64,000 bases of DNA from Oscillospiraceae bacterium. GTDB lineage: Bacteria > Bacillota > Clostridia > Oscillospirales > Oscillospiraceae. Shown in pieces: positions 22,347 to 31,221 of this stretch (positions are counted from its first letter, which is position 1; the number at the start of each line of letters is the position of its first letter). Under the pieces are notes generated by a model. The model had not been told where the DNA came from and did no database searches. It saw only the letters and a list, made by a program, of their open reading frames with translations. The position numbers and the translations under genes were made by a program. The DNA lies in NCBI GenBank assembly GCA_015067565.1, contig SVMF01000007.1, forward strand, positions 36,423-100,422, read 5' to 3'.

Positions 22347-23109
22347 GCTGTACCTCCGTCGGGAAAGAAATTTTGTTGAATTTCAGCATATAGCGAATGG
22401 GATAAAGCTTGGACAGATAGTTTCGCTCGAACCACTCAAAGGTGGCCTCGGGCAGATGCACCAGCTCGGGTGCCTCACAACGGAAAAGCTCAAAGGTCGT
22501 CCGATCTCCGCTGATAAGGGCGGCGATCAGCTCGGTTTGTCTTTCGACAGCCAGACGATCCAGGCAGGCATCCATAATTGTGACGCAGATCATTTCCTCC
22601 TGCTCAGCACGATCCTGCAGGGTTGCAAACCAGTAAAGGAAGTCGTGGATCGTGAAAGCCTTGCGTGCGGTGACAAGGGCGAGCTTTTGGAATTCGAGCT
22701 CATCGTTGCGTTTCAATGTGTCGATGAAGTAATATAACAGCTTTTCGTCCAGACAGCAGCAATCGAGCAGAACCTCATAAGCATTGCGGGGGCCGTCCGG
22801 CTCATCGATTTTGGGCGGTGCGGACTCGTCGGTCTCCTTCTCGGGCGCGTCTTGTGCACTCAAAGCACTGAGCGTTGCCAAAAGATCCTCGGGCTTGAAA
22901 TCGTCATAAAGCTCCTGAGGCAGGACCTTGCCGTCCTGCGCTGCGCAGCGACGGACGAACTCGGCAATGCCCATTTGGGAGATCTGCTGCTGCAGCTGCG
23001 TTGCGCGCTGCATTGGCTCGGTTTCGGTCAGCTCGATGCCCTCGGGTGCCTGACGGGTACCGTCTGCAATTTCCTGAATATCACGCAAATAATGCTCAAT
23101 CAATGTCAA
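22333..23109 (-). CDS. Uncharacterised cytosolic protein
   Basis: 258 residues from TTG 23109 with GAGGTG 8 nt upstream; the nearby ATG is in another frame and stops at once. It is not recognised. It has no signal peptide or membrane helix, is mostly helical and acidic, with a low-complexity Glu/Pro linker (~88-106) separating an N-terminal ~85-residue domain from a helical domain containing a CCC triplet (~118-120). It shares a promoter and a 14-nt overlap with the C_GCAxxG_C_C gene, which suggests a joint function. Confidence 0.7.
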   Translation of the reverse strand: MTLIEHYLRDIQEIADGTRQAPEGIELTETEPMQRATQLQQQISQMGIAEFVRRCAAQDGKVLPQELYDDFKPEDLLATLSALSAQDAPEKETDESAPPKIDEPDGPRNAYEVLLDCCCLDEKLLYYFIDTLKRNDELEFQKLALVTARKAFTIHDFLYWFATLQDRAEQEEMICVTIMDACLDRLAVERQTELIAALISGDRTTFELFRCEAPELVHLPEATFEWFERNYLSKLYPIRYMLKFNKISFPTEVQHESC

Positions 23110-23128
23110 AGCATATCACCTCATCATA

Positions 23129-23157
23129 ATTATATCTCATTGGGCAGCAAAAATCAA
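23129..23157 (-). promoter_or_regulatory. Promoter of the unknown/C_GCAxxG_C_C gene pair
   Basis: On the minus strand TTGATT (23152-23157), a 17-bp spacer and a perfect TATAAT (23129-23134). Confidence 0.85.
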
Positions 23158-23164
23158 CTGACAT

Positions 23165-23193
23165 TTGACAAGATTTTGTCATAAAGTTATAAT
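23165..23193 (+). promoter_or_regulatory. Consensus promoter of the DegV gene
   Basis: TTGACA (23165-23170), a 17-bp spacer and TATAAT (23188-23193), both perfect. It lies back to back with the divergent promoter, the -35 elements being 7 bp apart. Confidence 0.9.
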
Positions 23194-23225
23194 GAAACAA
23201 AATGAACAAGAATGGAAGGAATGCT

Positions 23226-24086
23226 ATGAAAATCAGAATTTCTGCCGACAGCACTTGCGATCTTTCGCCGCAGCAGATCCGCGAGAAAAATATCGCCATC
23301 AAGGCCATGATCGTCAATATGGGCGATAACAGCTACTACGATGGTGTGGACATTGTGCCGGAGACGATCTTTGCCTATGTTGCTGCGGGCAATCCGCTCT
23401 GCACGACCTCGGCAGTTCCCATCGGAGAGTACGAGGAGCACTTCGCAGAGCTTTTGAGGGATGCCGATGCGGTCATCCATATCAACATCGGCTCGGGCTT
23501 CTCATCAACCCACCGCAATGCCGTTCTGGCTGCGCAGGAGATGGAGAATGTCTATGTCGTCGATTCGCGCAACCTTTCGACCGGTCACGGTTTGGTGGTT
23601 CTGGAGGCTTGCCGCCTGGCAGAGACTTGCGACGATCCGGAGAAGATCGTGGAGAAGCTCAATGCGTATGCACCGCTGGTCGATGCCAGTTTCCTGCTCG
23701 ACCGTCTGGACTACATGAAGAAGGGCGGCCGCTGCTCTACGGTTGCGGCTCTGGGTGCGAATCTTTTGAAGCTCAAGCCCTGTATCGAGGTCATTGACAA
23801 TAAGATGGTTGTCGGAAAGAAGTACCGTGGCAACTATGCCAAGTGCATGGACAACTATGTCCGCGAGCGCTTGACGGATTCCGATGCACTGAATCTGCGT
23901 GAGATCTTTATTACCCACACGCCCGTGTCGGACGAGGTTTTGCAGACGGTGAAAACTGCGGTACGAGAATCGGCCTCTTTTGAGAATACTTATGAGACGA
24001 CCGCCGGCTGCACTATCTCCTGCCATTGCGGCGAGGGTTGCCTCGGTGTTCTCTATGTCCGCAAGAGTCCCAAGATCAAAGAGTGA
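23226..24086 (+). CDS. DegV family (fatty-acid-binding, FakB-type) protein
   Basis: 286 residues from ATG 23226 (GGAAGGA spaced 6 nt). The DegV fold shows as ISADSTCDLS at the start, TTSAVPIGEYEEHF, INIGSGFSSTHRNA and LDYMKKGGR. In Firmicutes DegV/FakB proteins bind a fatty acid and present it to the kinase FakA for use in phospholipid synthesis. No fakA is in the window, so a lipid-carrier role is by family only. Confidence 0.92.
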   Translation: MKIRISADSTCDLSPQQIREKNIAIKAMIVNMGDNSYYDGVDIVPETIFAYVAAGNPLCTTSAVPIGEYEEHFAELLRDADAVIHINIGSGFSSTHRNAVLAAQEMENVYVVDSRNLSTGHGLVVLEACRLAETCDDPEKIVEKLNAYAPLVDASFLLDRLDYMKKGGRCSTVAALGANLLKLKPCIEVIDNKMVVGKKYRGNYAKCMDNYVRERLTDSDALNLREIFITHTPVSDEVLQTVKTAVRESASFENTYETTAGCTISCHCGEGCLGVLYVRKSPKIKE

Positions 24087-24087
24087 T

Positions 24088-24123
24088 AAAACAGCCAATC
24101 GACAATTGTCGATTGGCTGTTTT
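24088..24123. terminator. 36-bp perfect palindrome terminator after DegV
   Basis: The whole stretch equals its own reverse complement, with A-run start and T-run end; it starts 2 bp after the stop codon. The IS200-type element begins just beyond it. Confidence 0.88.
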
Positions 24124-24131
24124 GGTTTGAT

Positions 24132-24884
24132 TCATCAAAGTCAACCACCGGCTATGCCGGTGGTAAAAAAATAGCTTATAGCGAGAAGTAAAGTAGACAA
24201 GAAAAAAACTCCCGATTATATTAGAAGTGGTTTGCCGACCACACAACTAAAATAATCAGGAGGTCTTAATCGTGAAAGAAAAAGACATAAGTAGTTTAAA
24301 CCATACCACATGGAGATGTCAATACCATATCGTATTTGCACCGAAATACAGACGGATGTCAATATACGGAGAAATAAAGGTAGACATCGGGAAAATATTG
24401 CGGCAATTATGTCAGCAAAAGGGCATCGAGATAATAGAAGCAGAGTTGTGTAAAGACCATATCCACATGCTAATAAGCATCCCACCGAAATATAGTGTAT
24501 CACAAATAATGGGATACCTAAAAGGGAAAAGTAGTTTGATGATATTTGATAGGCATGCAAATCTGAAATATAAATATGGAAATAGACATTTCTGGGCATG
24601 CGGATACTATGTAGATACGGTAGGAAGGAATAAGAAGCAAATAGCAGAGTACATCAAGAACCAGCTAACCGAAGATCAAATAGCAGATCAGATGAGCATA
24701 AAAGAATTCATAGACCCGTTTACGGGTAGCGTGAACAAGAAGGCATAAAAGAAGCCCCTTCAGGGGCCGCCGGAAAAGGTAATGCGGTCGGCAAACCTTT
24801 CGGCGCCCCTTTAGGGGTTTCGTCCGTATAATGCCCTTATAGGGCTTACTCAAGCCGCCGGCTTAGCCGGCGGTTTTGACTTTA
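24132..24884 (+). mobile_element. IS200/IS605-type insertion sequence (tnpA only)
   Basis: A Y1 transposase gene is flanked by the subterminal hairpins typical of this family: left CCACCGGC/GCCGGTGG (24145-24163, loop TAT), right CCGCCGGC/GCCGGCGG (24855-24873, loop TTA). Outside them AAAGTCAA and TTTTGACTTT mark the borders (approximate). No TnpB or target duplication is seen, as expected. Downstream of tnpA lie three look-alike hairpins, at 24754-24767, 24805-24818 and 24833-24845. It sits between the convergent DegV and hsp20 genes. Confidence 0.85.
24272..24748 (+). CDS. tnpA: IS200/IS605 family transposase TnpA
   Basis: 158 residues; AGGAGG at 24258-24263. It is a Y1 HUH transposase: the RCQYHIVFAPKYRR start, the HIHMLISIPP HUH motif (~72-76) and the catalytic-Tyr helix in YYVDTVGRNKKQIAEYIKNQ (~115-135). 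It cuts and rejoins single-stranded DNA at the hairpin ends. Codon use (many ATA, AAA) is visibly more AT-rich than its neighbours, consistent with transfer. It appears intact. Confidence 0.95.
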   Translation: MKEKDISSLNHTTWRCQYHIVFAPKYRRMSIYGEIKVDIGKILRQLCQQKGIEIIEAELCKDHIHMLISIPPKYSVSQIMGYLKGKSSLMIFDRHANLKYKYGNRHFWACGYYVDTVGRNKKQIAEYIKNQLTEDQIADQMSIKEFIDPFTGSVNKKA

Positions 24885-25304
24885 CTGGATCTCGATGCGG
24901 CGAGGTGCATTTTGCGGTGCGGCGAGCTTTGGAAGGGTCAGCTTCAGCACACCGTTGTGGTAGCTGGCACTGATATTGTCGGCATCGATGCCATCGAGGC
25001 CGAAACTGCGGCTGTAGCTGCCGCAGATGCGTTCGCAGCGCAGATAGTTCTTTTCCTTCTGCTCGGTTTCTGTGTGATGCTCGGCACGGATCGTCAGACG
25101 ATCGGAACTCAGGTCGATGTGAATGTCTTCCTTTTCAAAGCCGGGCAGGTCTGCGCTGAGCAGCAGGGCACCGCCCTCGTCTTCGATGTCGATGCGGAAG
25201 CTTGCACGGTCACCACCGAAAAAGCTGCGCTCAAAGGCATCCATTGCGCGCCACGGGTTAGCAAACAAATCGTTGCTTCTGCGATAAGGTGTGATTCCAA
25301 ACAT
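24882..25304 (-). CDS. Hsp20/alpha-crystallin small heat shock protein
   Basis: 140 residues from ATG 25304 (GGAGGAAACG spacing); the earlier in-frame start covers the ribosome binding site. The alpha-crystallin domain (~40-130) includes LSADLPGFEKEDIHIDLSSDRLTI and NGVLKLTLPK (GVL motif); a C-terminal IEI replaces the usual IXI anchor. It is an ATP-independent holdase preventing aggregation. The CIRCE element upstream indicates HrcA repression. The IS right border touches its stop codon without damaging it. Confidence 0.94.
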   Translation of the reverse strand: MFGITPYRRSNDLFANPWRAMDAFERSFFGGDRASFRIDIEDEGGALLLSADLPGFEKEDIHIDLSSDRLTIRAEHHTETEQKEKNYLRCERICGSYSRSFGLDGIDADNISASYHNGVLKLTLPKLAAPQNAPRRIEIQ

Positions 25305-25402
25305 AATCGTTTCCTCCATTCATGATGTGTTTTGTTTTCTATCCACATTATCGCTGAATAGTATGAACAAATAAACAGCATTCTATGAATGAATTGTAAA
25401 TT

Positions 25403-25429
25403 TTAGCACTCTCAATGTGAGAGTGCTAA
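25403..25429. promoter_or_regulatory. CIRCE element (HrcA operator) upstream of hsp20
   Basis: TTAGCACTC (25403-25411), a 9-base spacer, GAGTGCTAA (25421-25429): a perfect match to the CIRCE consensus. It lies between glnS and hsp20, ~100 bp before the hsp20 start and 6 bp past the glnS stop. A good -10/-35 for hsp20 is not obvious; GATAAT with TTTATT at 17 bp around 25345-25375 is a weak candidate. Confidence 0.93.
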
Positions 25430-25435
25430 AAAGTA

Positions 25436-27094
25436 TTATGCAGGCTTATAGCTGTCCTTCAGGCTGACGGAGCGGTTGAAAACCGGATGATCTGCGGTTG
25501 AATCCTTGTCGGGGCAGAAGTAACCCAGACGCATGAATTGGAATGCATCGCCGGGTTTTGCGTTTGTCAGGCAGGCCTCGACCTTGCAGCCGCTGAGGAT
25601 CTCGAGAGAATCGGGATTCAGGCAATCCAGGAAATTCTTGTCGGCGGCATCGGGGTCGGGATCGGTGAAGAGGTTGGAGTACAGGCGAACCTCAGCATCG
25701 GCACAGGTATGTGCATCGACCCAGTGGATTGTGGATTTGACCTTTCTTCCGTCGGCAGGATCACCGCCACGGGAATCGGGGTCGTATTCACACAGAACCT
25801 CGGTGATATTGCCGTCTGCGTCCTTGTTAAAGCCGGTGCATTTGACCACATAGGCACCCTTCAGGCGAACCTCGTTGCCGGGGAAGAGGCGGAAGAACTT
25901 GCCGACCTTTTCTTCCATAAAATCATCGGCCTCGATCCACAGGTTACGGGAGAAGGTGATCTCACGGGTGCCCATTTCGGGATAATTCGGGTGATTTTCA
26001 ACCTCAAAGACCTCGCTCCGACCCTCAGGATAGTTGGTCACGGTCAGACGGATGGGCCTAAGAACGGCCATGACACGGCTGGCGGACTCGTTCATATCCT
26101 CGCGCAGGCAGTGCTCCAAAAATGCGTATTCCACAGTAGAAGCGGCCTTGGCGACGCCGATGCGCTCGCAGAAATTGCGGATGGATTTGGGTGTGTAGCC
26201 GCGGCGGCGCAGACCGCACAACGTGGGCATACGGGGGTCGTCCCAACCGCTGACACGGCCTTCCTCGACCAGCAGGCGCAGCTTGCGCTTGGACATGACG
26301 GTGTAGTTGATGCCGAGTCTTGCAAACTCAATCTGACGGGGCTTGCTCGGAAGATCGCAATGCTCCACGACCCAGTTATAAAGCGGACGGTGTGCCTCAA
26401 ACTCCAACGAGCACAGAGAGTGTGTGATGCACTCCATGGCATCTTCGATCGGATGGGCAAAGTCATACATCGGGTAGATGCACCACTTGTCACCCGTGGT
26501 GTGGTGATGCATATGATTGATGCGGTAGATGGCGGGGTCGCGCATATTGAAGTTGCCGGAGGCAAGGTCAATCTTTGCACGAAGGGTCATGGCACCGTTG
26601 GGGAACTCGCCTGCACGCATACGGCGGAACAGATCCAGTGATTCCTCCATCGGACGATCACGGAACGGGCTTCTGGCCGGCGTGGTCAGGTCACCGCGGT
26701 ACTCACGCATCTGCTCGGGGGTCAGCTCGCAGACATAGGCCAGACCCTTCCTGATGAGCTCCTCAGCGCATTCGTACATCTTGTCGAAATACTGCGAAGC
26801 ATAGAAGAAACGGTCATCCCAGTCAAAGCCGAGCCAATGGATGTCTTCCTTGATGGCCTCGACATATTCTACATCTTCCTTGGTGGGGTTGGTGTCATCC
26901 ATGCGCAGGTTGCAGATGCCACCGAACTTTTCGGCTGTGCCGAAGTCGATGCACAGCGCCTTGCAGTGGCCGATGTGCAGATAGCCGTTTGGCTCCGGAG
27001 GGAAACGAGTGTGAACGGTCATTCCCTCAAACTGGCCGCCTGCGGAGATGTCCTCTTCCACAAAGGCTTCGATAAAATTCTTGATCTCAGGCAT
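25436..27094 (-). CDS. glnS: Glutamine-tRNA ligase
   Basis: 552 residues. Class I synthetase: [17 protein letters not shown] (HIGH), VMSKRKL (KMSKS equivalent) and the GlnRS-specific [13 protein letters not shown]; a C-terminal two-part beta-barrel anticodon domain runs from ~335 to 545. It charges tRNA-Gln directly. Many Firmicutes lack glnS and use GatCAB transamidation, so its presence is a lineage marker. It has its own promoter divergent from pyrH. Confidence 0.95.
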   Translation of the reverse strand: MPEIKNFIEAFVEEDISAGGQFEGMTVHTRFPPEPNGYLHIGHCKALCIDFGTAEKFGGICNLRMDDTNPTKEDVEYVEAIKEDIHWLGFDWDDRFFYASQYFDKMYECAEELIRKGLAYVCELTPEQMREYRGDLTTPARSPFRDRPMEESLDLFRRMRAGEFPNGAMTLRAKIDLASGNFNMRDPAIYRINHMHHHTTGDKWCIYPMYDFAHPIEDAMECITHSLCSLEFEAHRPLYNWVVEHCDLPSKPRQIEFARLGINYTVMSKRKLRLLVEEGRVSGWDDPRMPTLCGLRRRGYTPKSIRNFCERIGVAKAASTVEYAFLEHCLREDMNESASRVMAVLRPIRLTVTNYPEGRSEVFEVENHPNYPEMGTREITFSRNLWIEADDFMEEKVGKFFRLFPGNEVRLKGAYVVKCTGFNKDADGNITEVLCEYDPDSRGGDPADGRKVKSTIHWVDAHTCADAEVRLYSNLFTDPDPDAADKNFLDCLNPDSLEILSGCKVEACLTNAKPGDAFQFMRLGYFCPDKDSTADHPVFNRSVSLKDSYKPA

Positions 27095-27128
27095 ATCTAT
27101 TTCATCCTCTCGGTAAAATTCAACCCAT

Positions 27129-27157
27129 ATTATATATCATTTTGTCCAAAACTGCAA
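27129..27157 (-). promoter_or_regulatory. glnS promoter
   Basis: On the minus strand TTGCAG (27152-27157), a 17-bp spacer and a perfect TATAAT (27129-27134). Confidence 0.82.
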
Positions 27158-27238
27158 GACGGATTCCGTACAAATTGCCAAAAAAATCTTCGTATAAAAA
27201 AATTTTTGCTTTCGGGACAGGTTTTTCATAAGTTTTGC

Positions 27239-27267
27239 TTGTCAAGTGGACAGAATTATTATAGAAT
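27239..27267 (+). promoter_or_regulatory. pyrH operon promoter
   Basis: TTGTCA (27239-27244), a 17-bp spacer and TAGAAT (27262-27267), ~40 bp before the pyrH start. It is the only clear promoter seen for the ten-gene run to polC. Confidence 0.75.
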
Positions 27268-27308
27268 AGAATAGTAGAAGACAAATTAAAACAAAGGAGT
27301 GGTTCGGT

Positions 27309-28022
27309 ATGAACGAGCCGAAATATCGTCGTATCTTGCTCAAGATCAGCGGCGAGGCACTGGCGGGCGATAAGCATCGTGGTTTGGACTTTGATGTGAT
27401 CGGCCAGGTTTGTGATGTGGTCAAGCGCTGCGTCGAGGCAGGTGTCCAGGTTGGCATCGTCGTTGGCGGCGGCAACTTCTGGCGTGGTATCAAGGACGGT
27501 GGAGACCGTATGGAGCGCACCCGTGCGGATCATATGGGTATGCTCGCAACGGTGATCAACTGCTTGGCGGTTGCTGACAGTCTGGAGCAGCGTGGTGTGG
27601 AGGTGCGTGTGCAGACAGCCATCGAGATGAGCCGCATTGCAGAGCCCTACATCCGTGGTAAGGCCATCCGCCATCTGCAGAAGGGTCGCGTTGTGATCTT
27701 TGGCTGCGGAACGGGCAATCCCTTCTTCTCGACCGACACCGGTGCGGTGCTGCGCGCTGCGGAGATTGATGCCGATGCGATTCTGCTGGCCAAGAACATC
27801 GACGGCGTCTATTCCGACGACCCGGCAAAGAACCCTGAGGCTGTGCGTTATGATCATATCTCCTATGAGGAGGTGCTGGCACAGCACCTGATGGTCATGG
27901 ATTCGACGGCAACCTCGCTGTCGATGGACAACCATATTCCTATCATTCTGTTTGCTTTGGCAGACCCTGAGAACATCATGCGTGTCGTGATGGGTGAAAA
28001 AATCGGTACATTAGTTAACTAA
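27309..28022 (+). CDS. pyrH: UMP kinase
   Basis: 237 residues; AAAGGAG upstream. Amino-acid-kinase fold: [26 protein letters not shown], and the C-terminal [11 protein letters not shown]. It phosphorylates UMP to UDP, the source of UTP, CTP and UDP-GlcNAc. First gene of pyrH-frr-tldD-tldE-uppS-cdsA-dxr-rseP-ispG-polC. Confidence 0.97.
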   Translation: MNEPKYRRILLKISGEALAGDKHRGLDFDVIGQVCDVVKRCVEAGVQVGIVVGGGNFWRGIKDGGDRMERTRADHMGMLATVINCLAVADSLEQRGVEVRVQTAIEMSRIAEPYIRGKAIRHLQKGRVVIFGCGTGNPFFSTDTGAVLRAAEIDADAILLAKNIDGVYSDDPAKNPEAVRYDHISYEEVLAQHLMVMDSTATSLSMDNHIPIILFALADPENIMRVVMGEKIGTLVN

Positions 28023-28036
28023 GGAGGAACTATAAA

Positions 28037-28591
28037 ATGGCAGTAGACTTTAAGGAATTTACCAGAAAAATGGACAAGACGCTCGAGATCCTGCAAGATG
28101 ACTTCGGTGCAATCCGTGCTGGCCGTGCCAATGCGAGGGTTCTCGACCGCATCACCGTAGAGTATTATGGTGTGGAGACTCCGATCGGACAGGTCGGAAC
28201 CATCTCATCTCCCGACGCAAGAACCCTGGTTATTCAGCCGTGGGACGGCAGCCTGCTCAAGAAGATTGAGAAGGCAATCCAGATTTCTGATCTGGGCATT
28301 AACCCCCAGAACGATGGCAGAATCATCCGACTTGTATTTCCCATGCTCACCGAGGAGCGTCGTAAGGAGCTGGTCAAGCAGGTCAAGAAGTACGGCGAGG
28401 ATGCCAAGGTTGCAGTCCGCAACATCCGTCGCGATGCTATGGACTACATTAAAAAGCTGAAGAAGGATTCCGAGATCACCGAGGATGATCAGAAGAAGGC
28501 GGAAAAGGATCTTCAGGACATTACCGACAAGTACATCAAGAAGGTTGACGAGGCCTGTGCTGTCAAGGAAAAGGAGCTCATGGAGCTGTAA
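28037..28591 (+). CDS. frr: Ribosome recycling factor
   Basis: 184 residues, full length. Typical sequence: FGAIRAGRANARVLDRITVEYYG, the hinge TLVIQPWD, and the long helical KYGEDAKVAVRNIRRDAMD. With EF-G it splits post-termination ribosomes. It follows pyrH by 14 nt with AAGGAGG. Confidence 0.97.
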   Translation: MAVDFKEFTRKMDKTLEILQDDFGAIRAGRANARVLDRITVEYYGVETPIGQVGTISSPDARTLVIQPWDGSLLKKIEKAIQISDLGINPQNDGRIIRLVFPMLTEERRKELVKQVKKYGEDAKVAVRNIRRDAMDYIKKLKKDSEITEDDQKKAEKDLQDITDKYIKKVDEACAVKEKELMEL

Positions 28592-28604
28592 TCATTCAAC
28601 AAAC

Positions 28605-28627
28605 GGGGACGGACAATGTCCGTCCCC
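28605..28627. other. Stem-loop between frr and tldD
   Basis: GGGGACGGA (28605-28613) / TCCGTCCCC (28619-28627), loop CAATG, 9 bp. The following bases (TTGTGTG) are not a T-run, so at best it is a weak attenuator or an mRNA processing site within the operon. Confidence 0.55.
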
Positions 28628-28654
28628 TTGTGTGCTACAAAGGAGGAAGAATTT

Positions 28655-29989
28655 ATGCGATTTCCGGAGAAGCTTTATGCTGATATTCGCATAGAAGAGG
28701 TCTTTAAAACAGAGATCGCTTACGAAAACGGCAAGCTCCGTCAAAATAAGGAGAACCACACGAAGGGCGCGTTTTTACGCGTGTTTGACGGTAAGCGTTG
28801 GTATTATTGCGCCACGACTGAGCTCGATCGGCTTCAGGAAGAGCTGGATAGTTTGGCATCGATGGCAATGCCGAACGAGGATATCTCGGAGCATCCCGTG
28901 GTCAAGCGCTTCCAGGTGCATCAGGATAAAGTGATGACATTCGAATCCTGCGCCGTTCATAAGATCGCCAATGAAGAAAAAGTGGCATTGCTGGAGAGCT
29001 ATTTGCCGCTTTTGACAGAGGTCGAGCAGATTGCTGTATCAAAAGCCGGCTATACGGATGTATACTCATGCCGTCATTTCATTTCTTCTCTTGGCGCGGA
29101 TATTACTTATGACTATCAGCACGCAGGTATGATGCTTGCTTATACTATGAATGTCGGCGACAGTCCTTACAGCAATTCTCAGCGATTGTTTGAGCAGAAC
29201 TTTGAGAATCTGAAGAATCGCCAGGAAGAACTTCGCGCGTTGATCGCAGAAGAGTTGGACTATGCCAAAAACGCAGTTCCTGTGGAACCGGGCGTTTATA
29301 CCTGCGTTTTCTCTCCGGAAACGACGGGTGTTTTTGCGCATGAGAGTTTTGGACATAAGAGTGAATCAGATTTTATGCTCGGCTCGGAGACCATGCGTAA
29401 GGAATGGGCCATCGGTACGAAGGTCGGCTGGGAAGGTCTGAACATCATCGATTCGGGTATTCCGAGTGGCTCGGGCTTCGTTCCCTATGATGATGAGGGC
29501 AACAAGGCAACCGAAACCTATTTGATCAAAAACGGCATTCTTACGGGACGTTTACACTCTGCTTTGACGGCGGCTGCTTTGGAAGAAGCTGTGACCGGCA
29601 ATGCAAGAGCGACTACCTTTGAATTTGAACCGATCGTCCGTATGACATCTACCTTCATTGGCAGTGGCGAGGATACTTTTGAGAGCCTTTTGCAAGGGGC
29701 TGAGGGCGGCATCTACATTCCTGATTATTTCCACGGTTCGGGTATGTCTACATTTACGATCGCTCCGTCGAGAGCCTATCGCATCCGTGACGGCAAGATC
29801 GCAGAACCGGTGCGTGTGAGTGTCGTTTCGGGCAATGTTATGGAAACGCTTTTCAAGATCGACGGCGCAACGAAGGAAACGAAGCTTTGCTCGTCTGCCT
29901 ACGGCGGCTGTGGCAAGATGGAACAATTCCCGTTGCGTGTGGCATTTGGCGGCCCGTACCTGCGCGTTCGGGAACTGACCGTGCAGTAA
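28655..29989 (+). CDS. tldD: TldD family metalloprotease
   Basis: 444 residues from ATG 28655 with AGGAGG 9 nt before; an earlier in-frame start has no such site. It carries the TldD zinc motif HESFGHKSESD (HExxxH, ~228-238) and the Cys/Gly-rich C-terminus SSAYGGCGKMEQFPLRVAFGGP. TldD with TldE forms a heterodimer that threads and cleaves unfolded peptides, maturing microcin B17 and some RiPPs in other bacteria. The tldE-like partner follows 10 nt later. No RiPP precursor is visible nearby, so the target is unknown. Confidence 0.92.
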   Translation: MRFPEKLYADIRIEEVFKTEIAYENGKLRQNKENHTKGAFLRVFDGKRWYYCATTELDRLQEELDSLASMAMPNEDISEHPVVKRFQVHQDKVMTFESCAVHKIANEEKVALLESYLPLLTEVEQIAVSKAGYTDVYSCRHFISSLGADITYDYQHAGMMLAYTMNVGDSPYSNSQRLFEQNFENLKNRQEELRALIAEELDYAKNAVPVEPGVYTCVFSPETTGVFAHESFGHKSESDFMLGSETMRKEWAIGTKVGWEGLNIIDSGIPSGSGFVPYDDEGNKATETYLIKNGILTGRLHSALTAAALEEAVTGNARATTFEFEPIVRMTSTFIGSGEDTFESLLQGAEGGIYIPDYFHGSGMSTFTIAPSRAYRIRDGKIAEPVRVSVVSGNVMETLFKIDGATKETKLCSSAYGGCGKMEQFPLRVAFGGPYLRVRELTVQ

Positions 29990-29999
29990 GGAGGACGCT

Positions 30000-31208
30000 A
30001 TGGTAAAAGAATTATATCAGATCAAGGTCAATGAAGTGACTTTGAATGTGACAAACAGCGAAATCGACTCCGTACGCAAGAAGAACCTGACCAAGAGCGG
30101 CTGCCGCGTGTACGATAACGGCTGTATCGGTATCGCAGGCACCTTGGGCGAGCCGACCGAGGAAACTTGGCAGAAGGCGGAAAAAGCCTTGAATATGGCA
30201 ATCGCATATCCGTTTGAGCCGAACAAAAATTTGGTTGCCAAGCGTGTCAATGGCGAATGGCTGCCTGAGAGCGAATTGATTGCCAAGGCTGAGCGCGTCT
30301 TGAAGATCTTGAAGGAAGAATTTCCTGAATTTATTTTGTCGAACAAGATCATTGCGCAAGAGGAAACCATCAGTCTGAAAAACGATGCGGGACTGGATCT
30401 TTTCAATACGCAGAATATCGCACAGTGTGCGCTCATTGTCAAAGAAGAGGCTTCACCCAATGTCTTTGACAGCGTGATTGCTTGGGATGGAAGCGAATTT
30501 GATGAGGAAGAAATCATTTCCCGTGGCAGAGAACTCTTGCGCGCACATTTGAATCTGTTGCCGATGCCGACCGAGCGTGTGCCGGTGCTGTTCAGTTTTT
30601 CCACGGTGAGCGGTATTTTGGGTGACTATCTGCACGCGCAGAAGCTGAAAAAGGATGCATCCTTGCTCAGCGGCAAAGAAGGACAGAAGGTATTTGCCGA
30701 AAAACTGACCCTTTTTGTCGATCGCAATGACCATCCGAATGCGCCGTTCTTCGATGCTGAAGGCACGGTATTGCCCAATGACCGTATGACGCTTATTGAC
30801 AAGGGCGTTGTCGTGCGCGGCATTGCAGATAAGCTCTGCGCAGACGAGTTTGGTATGGAGTTGACTGCTTGCGCTGAGGGTGGCTACGATGATGTACCTT
30901 CGTTGTATGTCAATCCTTATGCACTGCAGCTTGAATCAAGCGGCACACTCAAGGAAATTCTGGGTGGTCGGAATGCCATCTATCTGGGCTTGGCAGACGG
31001 TGGCGACATTACGCCGGCAGGCGATTATGCTTCGCCCGTGCAGACGGCATACCTATATCGTGACGGCAAGTTGATCGGCAGATTGCCTGAGTTCAATATT
31101 CGTGGCAATATTTTTAAGATGCTCGGCGAGGATTACGTCGGAACAAGCTCTGACGGCCCGATTGACAGCACGAAGTTGACAGCAGTATATTGCCAAATTG
31201 ATGGCTAA
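30000..31208 (+). CDS. tldE: TldE/PmbA family partner subunit
   Basis: 402 residues. It shares the TldD/PmbA fold but lacks an HExxxH motif, as TldE subunits do; the conserved end (RGNIFKMLGEDYVGTSSDGPIDSTKLTAVYCQIDG) shapes the shared cleft. It is the non-catalytic partner of the preceding TldD. It lies between frr and uppS, a position where most Firmicutes have no insertion. Confidence 0.88.
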   Translation: MVKELYQIKVNEVTLNVTNSEIDSVRKKNLTKSGCRVYDNGCIGIAGTLGEPTEETWQKAEKALNMAIAYPFEPNKNLVAKRVNGEWLPESELIAKAERVLKILKEEFPEFILSNKIIAQEETISLKNDAGLDLFNTQNIAQCALIVKEEASPNVFDSVIAWDGSEFDEEEIISRGRELLRAHLNLLPMPTERVPVLFSFSTVSGILGDYLHAQKLKKDASLLSGKEGQKVFAEKLTLFVDRNDHPNAPFFDAEGTVLPNDRMTLIDKGVVVRGIADKLCADEFGMELTACAEGGYDDVPSLYVNPYALQLESSGTLKEILGGRNAIYLGLADGGDITPAGDYASPVQTAYLYRDGKLIGRLPEFNIRGNIFKMLGEDYVGTSSDGPIDSTKLTAVYCQIDG

Positions 31209-31221
31209 AACGGAGTTGCGT

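Noticed and set aside
28616..28654. TldD start at 28616
   Set aside because: It would begin in the stem-loop after frr without a ribosome binding site; ATG 28655 has AGGAGG in place.
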